From Citricoccus sp. WCRC_4 (lineage in GTDB: Bacteria > Actinomycetota > Actinomycetes > Actinomycetales > Micrococcaceae): a stretch of DNA of 29,085 nt. A model generated the notes under the pieces. The model saw only the letters and a program-made list of their open reading frames with translations, was not told the origin of the DNA and did no database searches. Numbering within the stretch: the stretch's first letter is position 1; each line of letters begins with the position of its first letter. Below, one piece after another: positions 1 to 7,970 of this stretch. The stretch is from the NCBI GenBank assembly GCA_026645375.1, contig JAPFFX010000216.1:1-29085 (forward strand). The letters run 5' to 3'. A program made the position numbers and the translations under genes.

Positions 1-86
1 CGAGCCATGGCCTCGGCGGCGCTGTCGTCGGGCAGGGCCGCGTCATCGTCTCGGGGGGCGCTCTCCGCAGCTGGGCGTGACGTCAT
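1..86 (-). CDS. N-terminal fragment of a CDS, probably glutamate synthase large subunit
   Basis: An open frame on the minus strand begins with ATG at 86-84 and runs off the left edge after 28 codons. The start has a good ribosome binding site (GGAAGGAC) about 4 bases upstream. The visible residues are an acidic, alanine-rich leader (it begins MTSRPAAESAPRDDD) with no diagnostic motif. The product is inferred only from position: in Micrococcaceae the gene after lgt is commonly gltB, and a variable leader before the catalytic cysteine region fits. It could be another protein. The reading frame is fairly sure, the product name is not. Confidence 0.5.
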   Translation of the reverse strand, partial: MTSRPAAESAPRDDDAALPDDSAAEAMA

Positions 87-228
87 GGAGGTCCTTCCGG
101 TGTGCCGAGCGAGCTCGGGCGATGGAAGGGGACGTCATTGGCCCCGGTGACGGCTCAGGCGCGCTGGAGATCATCCGCGACACCCGTGGCCGGTGCAGTG
201 GAGTAAATACTAGCGACCGGAACGGGGC
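87..228 (-). promoter_or_regulatory. Promoter and long leader of the gene at the left edge
   Basis: The 142-base gap between lgt and the leftmost gene holds a -10-like hexamer TAGTAT on the minus strand (212-207), in a locally AT-rich stretch that stands out from its surroundings. Transcription from it would give a leader of about 110 bases. No convincing -35 box and no recognised riboswitch were seen. Confidence 0.35.
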
Positions 229-1263
229 TCACGCGTCGTTTCGACGCGGAAAACCCTCATTCTGTGTTTCGTCCGCGTTAATTCTGTGACCATCAGGCGT
301 CGATTCCGTTTCCGGCGCGGTTCCGACGGGGGCCGGGGCGGCGGTGTCCGGGCCCTCTTCCGCGGCGGCCGGCTCGCGGCCCGGCAGCCAGACGGAGTCG
401 GCGTCCGCCCGCGCCTCCGCGGTCCTGGGCCGGGTGGCCCACAGCCCGATGAGGAAGCCGACGGCGACGAGGAACAGCAGCAGGGACGTCCACACGTTGA
501 GCCGCTGGGTGATGCCGAAGAGGGTGATCATCTCGGCATCGTCGATGCGCATCATCTCGATCCAGGTGCGCCCGGCCGTGTACCAGGCGACGTACGCCCA
601 GACCATCATGCCGCGGCGCAGCCGCAGACGCCGGTCGATGAGCAGCAGGAGCCCGACACCGGCCAGGTTCCACAGCATCTCGTAGAGGAACGTGGGGTGG
701 AAGAGCGTGCCCTCCAGGGTGCCGGCGGGCCAGTTGGGGCTCTCGGGACTGACCTGCAGGCCCCACGGCAGGGTGGTGGGCCCGCCGAAGAGCTCCTGGT
801 TGAAGTAGTTGCCCAGCCGGCCGATGGCCTGGGCCAGCAGCACCCCGGGGGCCACGACGTCGGCATAGGCGGAGAGCTTGAACCCGTACCGGCGGCAGGC
901 GATCAGGGCCCCGACGGCACCCAGGGCCACGGCGCCCCAGATGCCCAGGCCGCCCTCCCAGACCCGCCAGATCCTCGTCAGGTCACCGGTACCGTCGAAC
1001 CCCGGGCCGAAGTAGGCGTCCGGGGAGGAGAACACGTGGTACAGCCGCGCGCCGACGAGACCGAACAGGATCGCCCAGATGGAGACGTCGATGATCCCGC
1101 CCTCGGGGCCGCCGCGGGCCTTCCAGCGCACGGAACCGAGCCACAGGCCCGCGATGATCCCGGCGATGATGCACAGCGCGTAGGCGTGGACCGTCACCGG
1201 GCCGAGGTGGAAGCCGTCCCAGCCGGGGGCGGGGATGGCCCCGGTGACCAGCACCGAGTTCAC
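229..1263 (-). CDS. lgt: Prolipoprotein diacylglyceryl transferase
   Basis: Lgt is an inner-membrane enzyme that moves the diacylglyceryl group of phosphatidylglycerol onto the lipobox cysteine of prolipoproteins. The 344-residue product shows the family signature GRLGNYFNQE followed by HPTFLYEMLWN, the actinobacterial form of the GGLGIWG motif, and several hydrophobic segments consistent with the usual seven helices. About 60 residues at the C-terminus form a charged, Ala/Pro/Glu-rich tail that is not part of the catalytic core; such tails are common in actinobacterial Lgt. The start is GTG at 1263-1261, sharing a GTGA overlap with the trpA stop, so it is read as the last gene of the trpC-trpB-trpA unit. 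Identification is secure; linkage to trp genes is usual in this group. Confidence 0.96.
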   Translation of the reverse strand: MNSVLVTGAIPAPGWDGFHLGPVTVHAYALCIIAGIIAGLWLGSVRWKARGGPEGGIIDVSIWAILFGLVGARLYHVFSSPDAYFGPGFDGTGDLTRIWRVWEGGLGIWGAVALGAVGALIACRRYGFKLSAYADVVAPGVLLAQAIGRLGNYFNQELFGGPTTLPWGLQVSPESPNWPAGTLEGTLFHPTFLYEMLWNLAGVGLLLLIDRRLRLRRGMMVWAYVAWYTAGRTWIEMMRIDDAEMITLFGITQRLNVWTSLLLFLVAVGFLIGLWATRPRTAEARADADSVWLPGREPAAAEEGPDTAAPAPVGTAPETESTPDGHRINADETQNEGFPRRNDA

Positions 1264-2081
1264 GCGCCGGCCCCGTCCCTCACGGCTCCGGTCGCCAGCT
1301 CGGCGGTCAGCGTCCCGACGGCGGCCGGGCCGCCGTCGCGCAGGGCGCTCACCAGGGCGGTGCCCACGATCGCGCCGTCGGCGTACCGCCCGATCTCGCG
1401 GATGTGCTCGGGCCGGGAGATGCCCAGCCCGACCGCGACGCGCGGGGCGCCGGCCTCGTGGGCACGGGCCACCACCTGCTCGGCGGCCGAGGAGACCTCG
1501 GAGCGGGCACCGGTGACCCCCATGACGGAGACGCCGTAGACGAAGCCGCGGCTGGACTCCACGACGAGCTTGATCCGCTGGTCGGTGGAACTGGGGGCCG
1601 TGAGGAAGACCCGGTCCAGCCCGTACCGGTCCGAGGCCTCGAACCAGTCACCGGCCTCCTCGGGGACGAGGTCCGGGGTGATGATGCCCGCTCCCCCGGC
1701 CTCGGACAGCCGGCGGGCGAAGGTGTCCACGCCCATCCGGTCCACGATGTTCCAGTAGGTCATCACGAGCACGACCGCGTCGGTCCGCGCCGAGACGGCC
1801 TTGACGATGTCGAACACGGAGTCGATCCGGAAGCCGTCGGCCAGGACCTGGCTGGTGGCCGCCTGGATGACCGGGCCGTCCATGACCGGGTCCGAGTAGG
1901 GGATGCCGATCTCGATGACGTCCGCCCCGTTGTTGCCCAGCGCCACGGCTGCCTCGATGGAGTCCTCGACGGTGGGGTACCCGGCGGGGAGGTAGCCGAT
2001 GAGGGCGGTGCGCCCGGCCGCGCGGGCGGCCTCGATCGCCTCCGAGGTGCGGGAGTGCACGGTGTTGACGGTCTCGGTCAT
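1260..2081 (-). CDS. trpA: Tryptophan synthase alpha chain
   Basis: TrpA cleaves indole-3-glycerol phosphate to indole and glyceraldehyde-3-phosphate and passes indole through a tunnel to TrpB. The 273-residue product has the TIM-barrel start GYLPAGYPT, the catalytic region EIGIPYSDPVMDGPVIQ, the conserved Asp in ITPDLVPEE and the glycine-rich phosphate-binding segments GVTGARSE and VGLGIS. The frame is open upstream of this point, but the ATG at 2081-2079 overlaps the trpB stop by one base (TGATG), the usual coupling of these two subunits, and gives the normal family length. The stop overlaps the lgt start. Confidence 0.97.
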   Translation of the reverse strand: MTETVNTVHSRTSEAIEAARAAGRTALIGYLPAGYPTVEDSIEAAVALGNNGADVIEIGIPYSDPVMDGPVIQAATSQVLADGFRIDSVFDIVKAVSARTDAVVLVMTYWNIVDRMGVDTFARRLSEAGGAGIITPDLVPEEAGDWFEASDRYGLDRVFLTAPSSTDQRIKLVVESSRGFVYGVSVMGVTGARSEVSSAAEQVVARAHEAGAPRVAVGLGISRPEHIREIGRYADGAIVGTALVSALRDGGPAAVGTLTAELATGAVRDGAGA

Positions 2082-3391
2082 CAGCTCTGGGCTCCTTCCG
2101 GCCGGGCCGCGACGGCCTCGGCATCCCCGCCGGCGGGCGTCTCGGCGTCCGGCAGCATCCCGAAGTACTTCGCGGCGGTGGCCACGTCCTTGTCGCCGCG
2201 TCCGGAGAGGTTCACGACGATGATCTTCTGCTCCGCCTCTGGGGTGTCCGGGCCGACGAGACCCTCGTCCGCCCAGCGGCGGGCCAGTCGCAGGGCGCCG
2301 GCCAGGGCGTGGGAGGACTCGATGGCCGGGACGATGCCCTCGGTCCGGCACAGCCGCTGGAAGGCGTCCATGCACTCGGTGTCGGTGACCGGCTCGTACG
2401 TGGCCCGGCCGGTGTCGTGCAACCAGGCGTGCTCGGGACCGACCGCCGGGTAGTCGAGGCCGGCGGAGATGGAGTGCGAGTCGACGGTCTGTCCGTCCTC
2501 GTCCTGCATGAGGTAGGTGCGCGCACCGTGCAGCACGCCGGTGCGGCCCAGGTTGATGGACGCGGCATGACGGCCGGTGTCCATGCCCTCCCCGCCGGCC
2601 TCCAGGCCGTAGAGCTCGACGCCCGGGTCGTCCAGGAAGCCGTGGAAGATGCCCATGGCGTTGGAGCCGCCGCCCACGCAGGCGCACACGGCGTCCGGCA
2701 GGCGCCCGGCCTGCGCCAGGACCTGCTCGCGGGCCTCCTCGCCGATGACGGAGTGGAAGTAGCGGACCATGGCGGGGAACGGCGCCGGGCCGGTGACCGT
2801 GCCCAGCAGGTAGTGGGTGGTGTCCACGGAGGCGACCCAGTCCCGCAACGCGTCGTTGATGGCGTCCTTCAGGGTGCGGGCCCCGGTCTTGACGGCCACG
2901 ACCTCGGCACCGAGCATCTCCATGCGGGCCACGTTGAGGGCCTGGCGCTGGGTGTCCACCTCGCCCATGTAGACGGTGCACTCCATGCCGAACAGGGCGG
3001 CCGCCGTGGCGGTGGCCACCCCGTGCTGGCCGGCCCCGGTCTCGGCGATGAGGCGGGTCTTGCCCATCCGCTGCGCCAGCAGTGCCTGGCCGATGACGTT
3101 GTTGATCTTGTGCGAACCGGTGTGGTTGAGGTCCTCGCGCTTGAGGAAGACCCGCACGCCCGGGGTGTCGGCGGCGAACCGGGGCACCTCGGTGAGCAGG
3201 GACGGCCGGTTCACGTAGTTGGTGAACAGGTCCTGCAGCTGCGCGATGAACTCCGGGTCCTCACGGGCCTCGGTGAAGGTGCGCTCGACCTCCTCGAGGG
3301 CGGCGATCAGGGATTCGGGCATCCAGCGGCCGCCGTAGGGGCCGAAGTACGGCCCGGGCTGGTTCTGGTAGCTGCCGGTGTGCTCAATCAT
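2081..3391 (-). CDS. trpB: Tryptophan synthase beta chain
   Basis: TrpB condenses indole with L-serine using pyridoxal phosphate. The 436-residue product shows the PLP-lysine motif HTGSHKINN (Lys95), the GAGQHGVA segment, the phosphate-cup GGGSNAMG, and the C-terminal NLSGRGDKD motif that contacts the cofactor ring. Length matches the TrpB1 type that partners TrpA. The ATG at 3391-3389 has only a weak ribosome binding site, and 43 bases separate it from trpC. A short Ala/Glu-rich tail follows the conserved end FGML. The stop overlaps the trpA start by one base, so the two subunits are probably made in balanced amounts. Confidence 0.98.
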   Translation of the reverse strand: MIEHTGSYQNQPGPYFGPYGGRWMPESLIAALEEVERTFTEAREDPEFIAQLQDLFTNYVNRPSLLTEVPRFAADTPGVRVFLKREDLNHTGSHKINNVIGQALLAQRMGKTRLIAETGAGQHGVATATAAALFGMECTVYMGEVDTQRQALNVARMEMLGAEVVAVKTGARTLKDAINDALRDWVASVDTTHYLLGTVTGPAPFPAMVRYFHSVIGEEAREQVLAQAGRLPDAVCACVGGGSNAMGIFHGFLDDPGVELYGLEAGGEGMDTGRHAASINLGRTGVLHGARTYLMQDEDGQTVDSHSISAGLDYPAVGPEHAWLHDTGRATYEPVTDTECMDAFQRLCRTEGIVPAIESSHALAGALRLARRWADEGLVGPDTPEAEQKIIVVNLSGRGDKDVATAAKYFGMLPDAETPAGGDAEAVAARPEGAQS

Positions 3392-3435
3392 GTGTCGGTC
3401 CAGTCTGTTCAGTGCCTGTGCTGTGGTGCCGGATG

Positions 3436-4260
3436 TCAGCGGGCCCGGTCCGTCACCGAGGCCGCGCGGAAGTCCCGGATGGCCTGTGACGGGTCGCCGT
3501 GCTTCACCAGCGCCTCGCCGACCAGGACGGCGTCGGCACCGTCCTGCGCGTAGCCGGCGACCTGCTCGGGTCCCTCCACCCCGGACTCCGCCACCCGGAC
3601 CACGCCCTCGGGGAGGTGCGGGGCCAGGTTGCGGTAGTTGTGCGGGTCGACGTCAAGAGTCTTGAGGTTGCGCACGTTCACGCCCACGATGCGCGCGTCC
3701 ACGGCGACGGCCCGCTCGATCTCCTGGGGGGTGTGGGCCTCCACGAGGGCGTTCATGCCGAGATCGTGGGTGAGCTGCAGCAGTCCGGCCAGTTCGGCGT
3801 CGTCCAGGGCCGCGACGATCAGCAGCACCAGGTCGGCACCGTGGGCGCGGGCCTCGTAGACCATGTACTCGTCGACCGTGAAGTCCTTGCGCAGCACCGG
3901 GATGCCCACGGCGGCGCGCACGGCGTCGAGGTCGGCCAGCGACCCGCCGAAGCGGTGCTGTTCGGTCAGCACGGAGATCGCGGCGGCGCCGCCGGTCTCG
4001 TACTGCCGCGCCAGGTCGGCCGGCGAGGAGATCTCGGCCAGGGCGCCCTTGGACGGGCTCGACCGCTTGACCTCGGAGATGATCCGGATGCCGCCGGCAT
4101 CGGCCCGGCCGCCGGCGAGGGCGGCATGGGCGTCCAGGGCCGGACGGGTCCGCACAGCCTCCTCGGCCCGCTGGCGCATGGCGGCCAGGGGAACCTCGCG
4201 GCGCCGGGCCTCCAGGTCCTGGCGGACCCCGACGATGATCTCGTCGAGAACCGTCGCCAT
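3436..4260 (-). CDS. trpC: Indole-3-glycerol phosphate synthase
   Basis: TrpC closes the indole ring, turning CdRP (1-(o-carboxyphenylamino)-1-deoxyribulose-5-phosphate) into indole-3-glycerol phosphate. The 274-residue TIM barrel shows the conserved EVKRSSPSKG, VLRKDF, NVRNL and VAESGV segments, which carry the catalytic lysines and the substrate-binding residues. It is a single-function protein, with no TrpF domain attached. The ATG at 4260-4258 overlaps the stop of the upstream HGxxPAAW gene (TGATG). No trpF is seen in the window; in actinobacteria that step is generally done by the dual HisA/PriA enzyme, so its absence is not odd. Confidence 0.97.
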   Translation of the reverse strand: MATVLDEIIVGVRQDLEARRREVPLAAMRQRAEEAVRTRPALDAHAALAGGRADAGGIRIISEVKRSSPSKGALAEISSPADLARQYETGGAAAISVLTEQHRFGGSLADLDAVRAAVGIPVLRKDFTVDEYMVYEARAHGADLVLLIVAALDDAELAGLLQLTHDLGMNALVEAHTPQEIERAVAVDARIVGVNVRNLKTLDVDPHNYRNLAPHLPEGVVRVAESGVEGPEQVAGYAQDGADAVLVGEALVKHGDPSQAIRDFRAASVTDRAR

Positions 4261-4532
4261 CAGTGGCGCGCGGCCTTGGCGTGGCCCTTGGTGCCCATGC
4301 CGGCCTTGCCCATGACGAAGCCCGCGATCACCCCGGCCACCGCGGCGACGATGCCGGCGATGGTGAGGAACATCAGGTCCGCGAGCATGCCGATGGACAC
4401 CAGGACCGCACCGAGCAGGAGCAGCAGGACGAGGGTCCAGGCGGCCGGCGAGTTGCCGTGGCCCAGCGGGTCGGCGTGCGTCGGGTCGTTCAGGACGAGG
4501 TCGTCGTCGGAGGTGGTGCGAGTGGTGGTCAT
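4260..4532 (-). CDS. HGxxPAAW family small membrane protein
   Basis: This 90-residue protein has an acidic N-terminal part, then the motif HGNSPAAWT that gives the HGxxPAAW family its name, then two hydrophobic stretches (AWTLVLLLLLGAVLVSIGML and a second rich in Ile, Ala and Val) consistent with two membrane helices, and a short basic tail. The frame is open further upstream, but the ATG at 4532-4530 has a strong ribosome binding site (AGGAAAGG) and precedes the first conserved part. It overlaps trpC by one base. The family is known mainly from actinobacteria, next to trpC; its function is not established, and a role tied to tryptophan or its precursors is only an inference from position. 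Confidence 0.88.
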   Translation of the reverse strand: MTTTRTTSDDDLVLNDPTHADPLGHGNSPAAWTLVLLLLLGAVLVSIGMLADLMFLTIAGIVAAVAGVIAGFVMGKAGMGTKGHAKAARH

Positions 4533-4574
4533 GGACCGTACCTTTCCTGCGGAAGCTGATCGGTTCTGCCGTTC

Positions 4575-4580
4575 ATTCTG
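4575..4580 (-). promoter_or_regulatory. Putative -10 box for the HGxxPAAW-trpC-trpB-trpA-lgt unit
   Basis: On the minus strand the 106-base gap above the HGxxPAAW gene contains CAGAAT about 42 bases before the start codon, giving a leader of roughly 36 bases with the ribosome binding site. No clear -35 box was seen. The gap also contains a CCCGGCC/GGCCGGG inverted repeat upstream of the box, which may end transcription of the preceding gene. No run of Trp codons is present, so a classical trp attenuator is not supported. Confidence 0.35.
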
Positions 4581-4638
4581 CCACGGAACCGTCCCGGCCC
4601 CGCGTAGATCTCGGCAGATCACGGCCGGGGCGCTGCGG

Positions 4639-5256
4639 TCAGGTCGGGTCCTCTCCGCGGGTCAGCTCGTCCCACGCGTCGATCTCGTCGACGGGCCCGA
4701 CGGCCCCCGGCGCCGCGCCGGAGCCGGCGCCGTTCCCGGTGGCCGTCACGGCGGTGGCCGGGGCCCCGGCGCCGGTGGTCCGGGTGTCATAGCGGCGGTT
4801 CTCGCGCCAGCCTCGGCCGGCCACCAGCACGGCGATCCCGCAGGCCGCCAGCAGCACGCCCGCGACCAGCGTGACCCAGGGCCAGAAGGTCACGGCGTAG
4901 GCCGCGGCGTCCGCCGTGGTGCCGGTGGCCGCGGAGACCTGGGCACGGGCGGCGTCCGCCGGCCGGAGGGTGGCGTTGACCGAGGACCATCCGGTGGCCA
5001 CCCCGGCCAGGACCAGGAGCACCGAGGTCACCACCCGGCCGATGCGCCGGGCCATCGAGAGGGCGACTCCCGAGGCCATGCCCACCAGGGCCATCGCGGG
5101 CACGACGGCCGCGGCCTGGTTGCCGGTGGTCGTCACCGTGGCACCCGGGACCCCGGCGAGCCCGCTGGCCTGGATCCAGGTCTGGGCGCCCGACCCGAGG
5201 ATCACGGCCCCCGCGGCGATGGCCCACAGCACGGCGGTGCGTCGCTTGAGGCTCAC
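4639..5256 (-). CDS. Trp biosynthesis-associated membrane protein (PF09534 type)
   Basis: The 205-residue product begins SLKRRTAVLW after its initiator and has four hydrophobic segments: near residues 8-28, the stretch AAAVVPAMALVGMASGVAL, the stretch VVTSVLLVLAGVATGW, and WPWVTLVAGVLLAACGIAV. A Gly/Ala/Thr-rich acidic tail follows. Length, topology and position directly after trpE match the uncharacterised actinobacterial family of tryptophan-associated membrane proteins. The start is GTG at 5256-5254, sharing GTGA with the trpE stop. Function is unknown; transport or membrane anchoring related to tryptophan has been suggested only from context. The name is a family label, not a demonstrated role. 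Confidence 0.85.
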   Translation of the reverse strand: MSLKRRTAVLWAIAAGAVILGSGAQTWIQASGLAGVPGATVTTTGNQAAAVVPAMALVGMASGVALSMARRIGRVVTSVLLVLAGVATGWSSVNATLRPADAARAQVSAATGTTADAAAYAVTFWPWVTLVAGVLLAACGIAVLVAGRGWRENRRYDTRTTGAGAPATAVTATGNGAGSGAAPGAVGPVDEIDAWDELTRGEDPT

Positions 5257-6866
5257 CGTGCGTCCTCGTCCCCGGCGTCCGGCACCTGGAGGGTCCGCAG
5301 CCGACCGGCGGCCAGGACGGCGCGCATCGGGGCACTGGACTTGGTCACCGTCTCGGCGGCCTCCGTCTCGGGGACGGAGTCCGCCACGATCCCGGCACCG
5401 GCCTGGACGTACGCGGTGCCGTCCACCAGCAGGGCCGAGCGGATGTTGATCGCCATGTCCATGTTCCCGGCGAGGTCGAAGTAGCCGACCACGCCCCCGT
5501 ACGGTCCGCGTTCCTGGGGCTCCCACTCGTCCAGCAGCTGCAGGGCCCGCGGCTTGGGCGCGCCGGACAGGGTGCCGGCCGGGAAGGCGGCGGCCAGGAC
5601 GTCCAGAGCCCGGCTGCCCGGGGCCAGCCGTCCCTCCACGTGGGAGACCAGGTGCATGATGTGGCTGAAGCGCTCGACCTCCATGAACTGGGTGACGGAG
5701 ACGGACCCCGGGACGCAGACCTTGGACAGGTCGTTGCGGGACAGGTCGACGAGCATCAGGTGCTCGGCACGCTCCTTCTGGTCGTTGACCAGGTCCTTCT
5801 CGTGCAGGTGGTCCTCGGCCACCGTCGCCCCGCGGGGCCGGGACCCGGCGATCGGGTGCGTGATGACGGAGCCGTCGTTCACGGTGACCAGGGCCTCGGG
5901 CGAGGAACCGACGATCTGGTACCGGCCGCCGTCGGGCTTCTCGAAGGTGAACAGGTACATGTAGGGGCTCGGGTTCATGGCCCGCAGCACGCGGTAGACG
6001 TCCAGTCCGCTGGCCTCGGTGGCCGCGGAGAAGCGCCGGGACACCACGATCTGGAACACCTCACCGTCGGTGATGGCCTGCTGGGCCTTCGCCACGGCGT
6101 CGAGGAAGCCCTCCTGCGTCCAGGAGTCCTGCACGTGGGTCGCCAGCTCACCGGGGGCGAGGTCGGGCCAGCCCGGCGGCGCCGTGGAGACCGGGTCGTG
6201 GGTGGGCGCCGTGAGCCGGCGGGCCATCGACTCGAGGCGGGCGACGGCGTCGGCGTGGGCCGCCTCCACCCCGGAGTCCAGCCCGTCGCGGTTGATGGCG
6301 TTGGCCACCAGGGTCACGGTGCCGTCGACGGTGTCGTGCACGGCCAGGTCGGTGATCAGGTTCAGGGCCAGCTCGGGAAGGCCCAGGTCGTCCGGCGGGG
6401 GCGAGGGCAGCCTCTCCCAGCGCCGCACCGTGGGCCAGCCGAGGAAGCCGGCCATCCCGGACAACAGGTTCGGCCGGTCCGAGCCCGATCCGTCCCAGGC
6501 GTCCGTGGCCAGGTGGCCCAGGGTGGCGCGGAGCACGTCCAGCGGGTCGCCCTCGGTCGGCACCCCGGCCGGCGGGGTGCCGAGCCACTGCGCGCTGACA
6601 CCGCCGCCGTCCCCGTCCTCGACGCGGCGCGTGGTCAGGGTCGCGGAGCTGCCGGCTCCGATGAAGGAGTACCGGGACCACACCCCACCCTGCGCCGCGG
6701 ACTCCATCAGGAACGTGCCGGGCTCGTCGGCGGCCAGCCGGCGGTAGATCCCGACCGGGGTCAGGCCGTCCGCCAGCAGGGTCATGGTCACCGGGATGAC
6801 CCGGTGCTGGCGGGCCAGGGCGGCGAACTCCCCGGCCGAGGGGGTGATGCCGCCGAGATCACGCAT
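5253..6866 (-). CDS. trpE: Anthranilate synthase component I
   Basis: TrpE makes anthranilate from chorismate, using ammonia supplied by the TrpG amidotransferase, which is not in this window. The 537-residue product carries the N-terminal LMES motif (about residues 53-56) of the tryptophan feedback site and the chorismate-binding core: FQIVVSRRF, NPSPYMYLF, GSSPEALV, HPIAGSRPRG, AEHLMLVDLSRND, FPAGTLSGAPK and the closing AGAGIVADS. This distinguishes it from PabB or isochorismate synthases. The frame continues upstream; the ATG at 6866-6864 is chosen because it gives the usual length and overlaps the hisI stop by 8 bases. trpE is therefore read from the hisI transcript, away from trpC-trpB-trpA. 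Confidence 0.96.
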   Translation of the reverse strand: MRDLGGITPSAGEFAALARQHRVIPVTMTLLADGLTPVGIYRRLAADEPGTFLMESAAQGGVWSRYSFIGAGSSATLTTRRVEDGDGGGVSAQWLGTPPAGVPTEGDPLDVLRATLGHLATDAWDGSGSDRPNLLSGMAGFLGWPTVRRWERLPSPPPDDLGLPELALNLITDLAVHDTVDGTVTLVANAINRDGLDSGVEAAHADAVARLESMARRLTAPTHDPVSTAPPGWPDLAPGELATHVQDSWTQEGFLDAVAKAQQAITDGEVFQIVVSRRFSAATEASGLDVYRVLRAMNPSPYMYLFTFEKPDGGRYQIVGSSPEALVTVNDGSVITHPIAGSRPRGATVAEDHLHEKDLVNDQKERAEHLMLVDLSRNDLSKVCVPGSVSVTQFMEVERFSHIMHLVSHVEGRLAPGSRALDVLAAAFPAGTLSGAPKPRALQLLDEWEPQERGPYGGVVGYFDLAGNMDMAINIRSALLVDGTAYVQAGAGIVADSVPETEAAETVTKSSAPMRAVLAAGRLRTLQVPDAGDEDAR

Positions 6867-7266
6867 GGTGGTGCCCCGGGATCGGGAAGGTCGTGGGCCC
6901 CGGCGCCGGGGCGGTCGGCGTCGGCAGGCGCCGGCCGTCGAAGCAGGTCCGGGTCCCGGTGTGGCATGCCGGGCCGGTCTGGTCCACGTGCACCAGCAGG
7001 GCGTCACCGTCGCAGTCCAGGGACACCGAGACGACGGCCTGGGTGTTCCCGGAGGTGTCCCCCTTGCGCCAGTACTCCTGGCGGGACCGGGAGTAGTACG
7101 TCGCCCGGCCGGAGGTCAGCGTCCGGCGCAGCGCCTCCTCGTCCATCCACCCCAGCATCAGCACCTCACCGGTGTCGTGCTGCTGGGCGATGGCCGCCAC
7201 GAGACCGTCGGGGTTCTTCTTGAGCAGGCGGGAGATGGCGGGATCGAGCGTGGCGGGTTGTTCCAT
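6859..7266 (-). CDS. hisI: Phosphoribosyl-AMP cyclohydrolase
   Basis: HisI opens the adenine ring of phosphoribosyl-AMP, the third step of histidine synthesis. The 135-residue product shows GEVLMLGWMDEEALRRTL, the core YYSRSRQEYWRKGDTSGN and the metal-binding region CDGDALL...PACHTG with its cysteines. The HisE domain is not fused; hisE is a separate gene at 10551-10814. The ATG at 7266-7264 gives the family length. Only 39 bases separate it from the divergent gene on the other strand, and the Shine-Dalgarno is weak, which fits a very short leader. hisI and trpE overlap, tying a histidine and a tryptophan step together. Confidence 0.96.
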   Translation of the reverse strand: MEQPATLDPAISRLLKKNPDGLVAAIAQQHDTGEVLMLGWMDEEALRRTLTSGRATYYSRSRQEYWRKGDTSGNTQAVVSVSLDCDGDALLVHVDQTGPACHTGTRTCFDGRRLPTPTAPAPGPTTFPIPGHHHA

Positions 7267-7305
7267 GGTGGTCCAGTCTATGCGCCGTGTAGCGTGGGGC
7301 GTGTT
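7267..7305. promoter_or_regulatory. Compact divergent promoter region hisI / TIGR03085 gene
   Basis: The 39-base gap between two divergent start codons contains a -10-like TAGACT on the minus strand (7280-7275), 8 bases before the hisI ATG, and TAGCGT on the plus strand (7290-7295), 10 bases before the other ATG. Both spacings predict leaderless or nearly leaderless messages. The -35 elements would have to lie within the opposing coding regions. Confidence 0.35.
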
Positions 7306-7962
7306 ATGCCGAACGACACTGACAGGGCCCCGTCGAGGGACTTCACCGCCGCGTCCCGCGACGCACTCGTGGAGGCACTGCTCTCGGCCGGTCCCGGCCA
7401 GCCGACGCTGTGTGAGGGCTGGCAGACGCAGCACCTGGCCGCGCACGTGGTCCTGCGCGAGGGTTCGCCGCTGGTGGCCGGGCTCGTGGTGAAACCCCTG
7501 CAGTCCCGGCTGGAGCGCCGGACCATGGACCTCGGGGACTCGGCGGCGACCCCCCAGGCCTACCAGGACCTCGTGGCGCGGATCAGCGCGGGCCCCTCGG
7601 CGGGGCGCCGGCTCGCCGAACGGCTGCAGCACCTGCCGGCCGTCCGCCGGGCCGCGCAGGCGACCAACCTGCTGGAGTTCTACGTCCATACCGAGGACGT
7701 GCGGCGCGCCCAGCACCGCTGGGCCCCGCGGCGGCTCGCCGAGGAGTACGCCGACGCCCTGTTCACGGAGCTGGCCCGCTCGGCGCGGCTGCGCTACCGC
7801 TCCGAGGACACCGGGATCGTGCTGGCCCGCAGCACCGGCCAGCGGGTCATCGCGCGCAAGCCCGGTCCGGGCGAGCCCTCCCGGACCATCTCCGGGCCGG
7901 CCGGCGAGCTGGTCATGCACGCCTTCGGTCGGCGGGACAACGCCCTGGTCGTCGTCGACTGA
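7306..7962 (+). CDS. TIGR03085 family protein, DinB / mycothiol maleylpyruvate isomerase-like fold
   Basis: The 218-residue product begins with a four-helix-bundle domain typical of the DinB/MDMPI superfamily. The conserved stretch TLCEGWQTQHLAAHVVLRE contains the first metal-ligand histidine, and FYVHTEDVRRAQ carries a second. A C-terminal half (roughly residues 150-218) ends with GPAGELVMHAFGR, typical of the TIGR03085 group. Related proteins use a divalent metal and sometimes mycothiol as thiol cofactor; the substrate here is unknown. The ATG at 7306 is the only reasonable start downstream of the divergent promoter. It is the only plus-strand gene in the his-trp region and ends 8 bases from the convergent acetyltransferase gene. 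Confidence 0.85.
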   Translation: MPNDTDRAPSRDFTAASRDALVEALLSAGPGQPTLCEGWQTQHLAAHVVLREGSPLVAGLVVKPLQSRLERRTMDLGDSAATPQAYQDLVARISAGPSAGRRLAERLQHLPAVRRAAQATNLLEFYVHTEDVRRAQHRWAPRRLAEEYADALFTELARSARLRYRSEDTGIVLARSTGQRVIARKPGPGEPSRTISGPAGELVMHAFGRRDNALVVVD

Positions 7963-7970
7963 CCCTGCGC

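Noticed and set aside
4533..4638. A trp leader peptide or attenuator before the trpC unit
   Set aside because: The leader has no cluster of Trp codons and no terminator with a U-run. A 15-codon frame ending at the HGxxPAAW start lacks tryptophan.
286..5484. Very long plus-strand open frames (hundreds of codons) opposite lgt, trpA, trpB, trpC and trpE
   Set aside because: They are antisense to secure genes, have biased composition rich in Arg, Gly, Pro and Ala, and carry no recognisable motif. Such frames are expected in DNA of this GC content.
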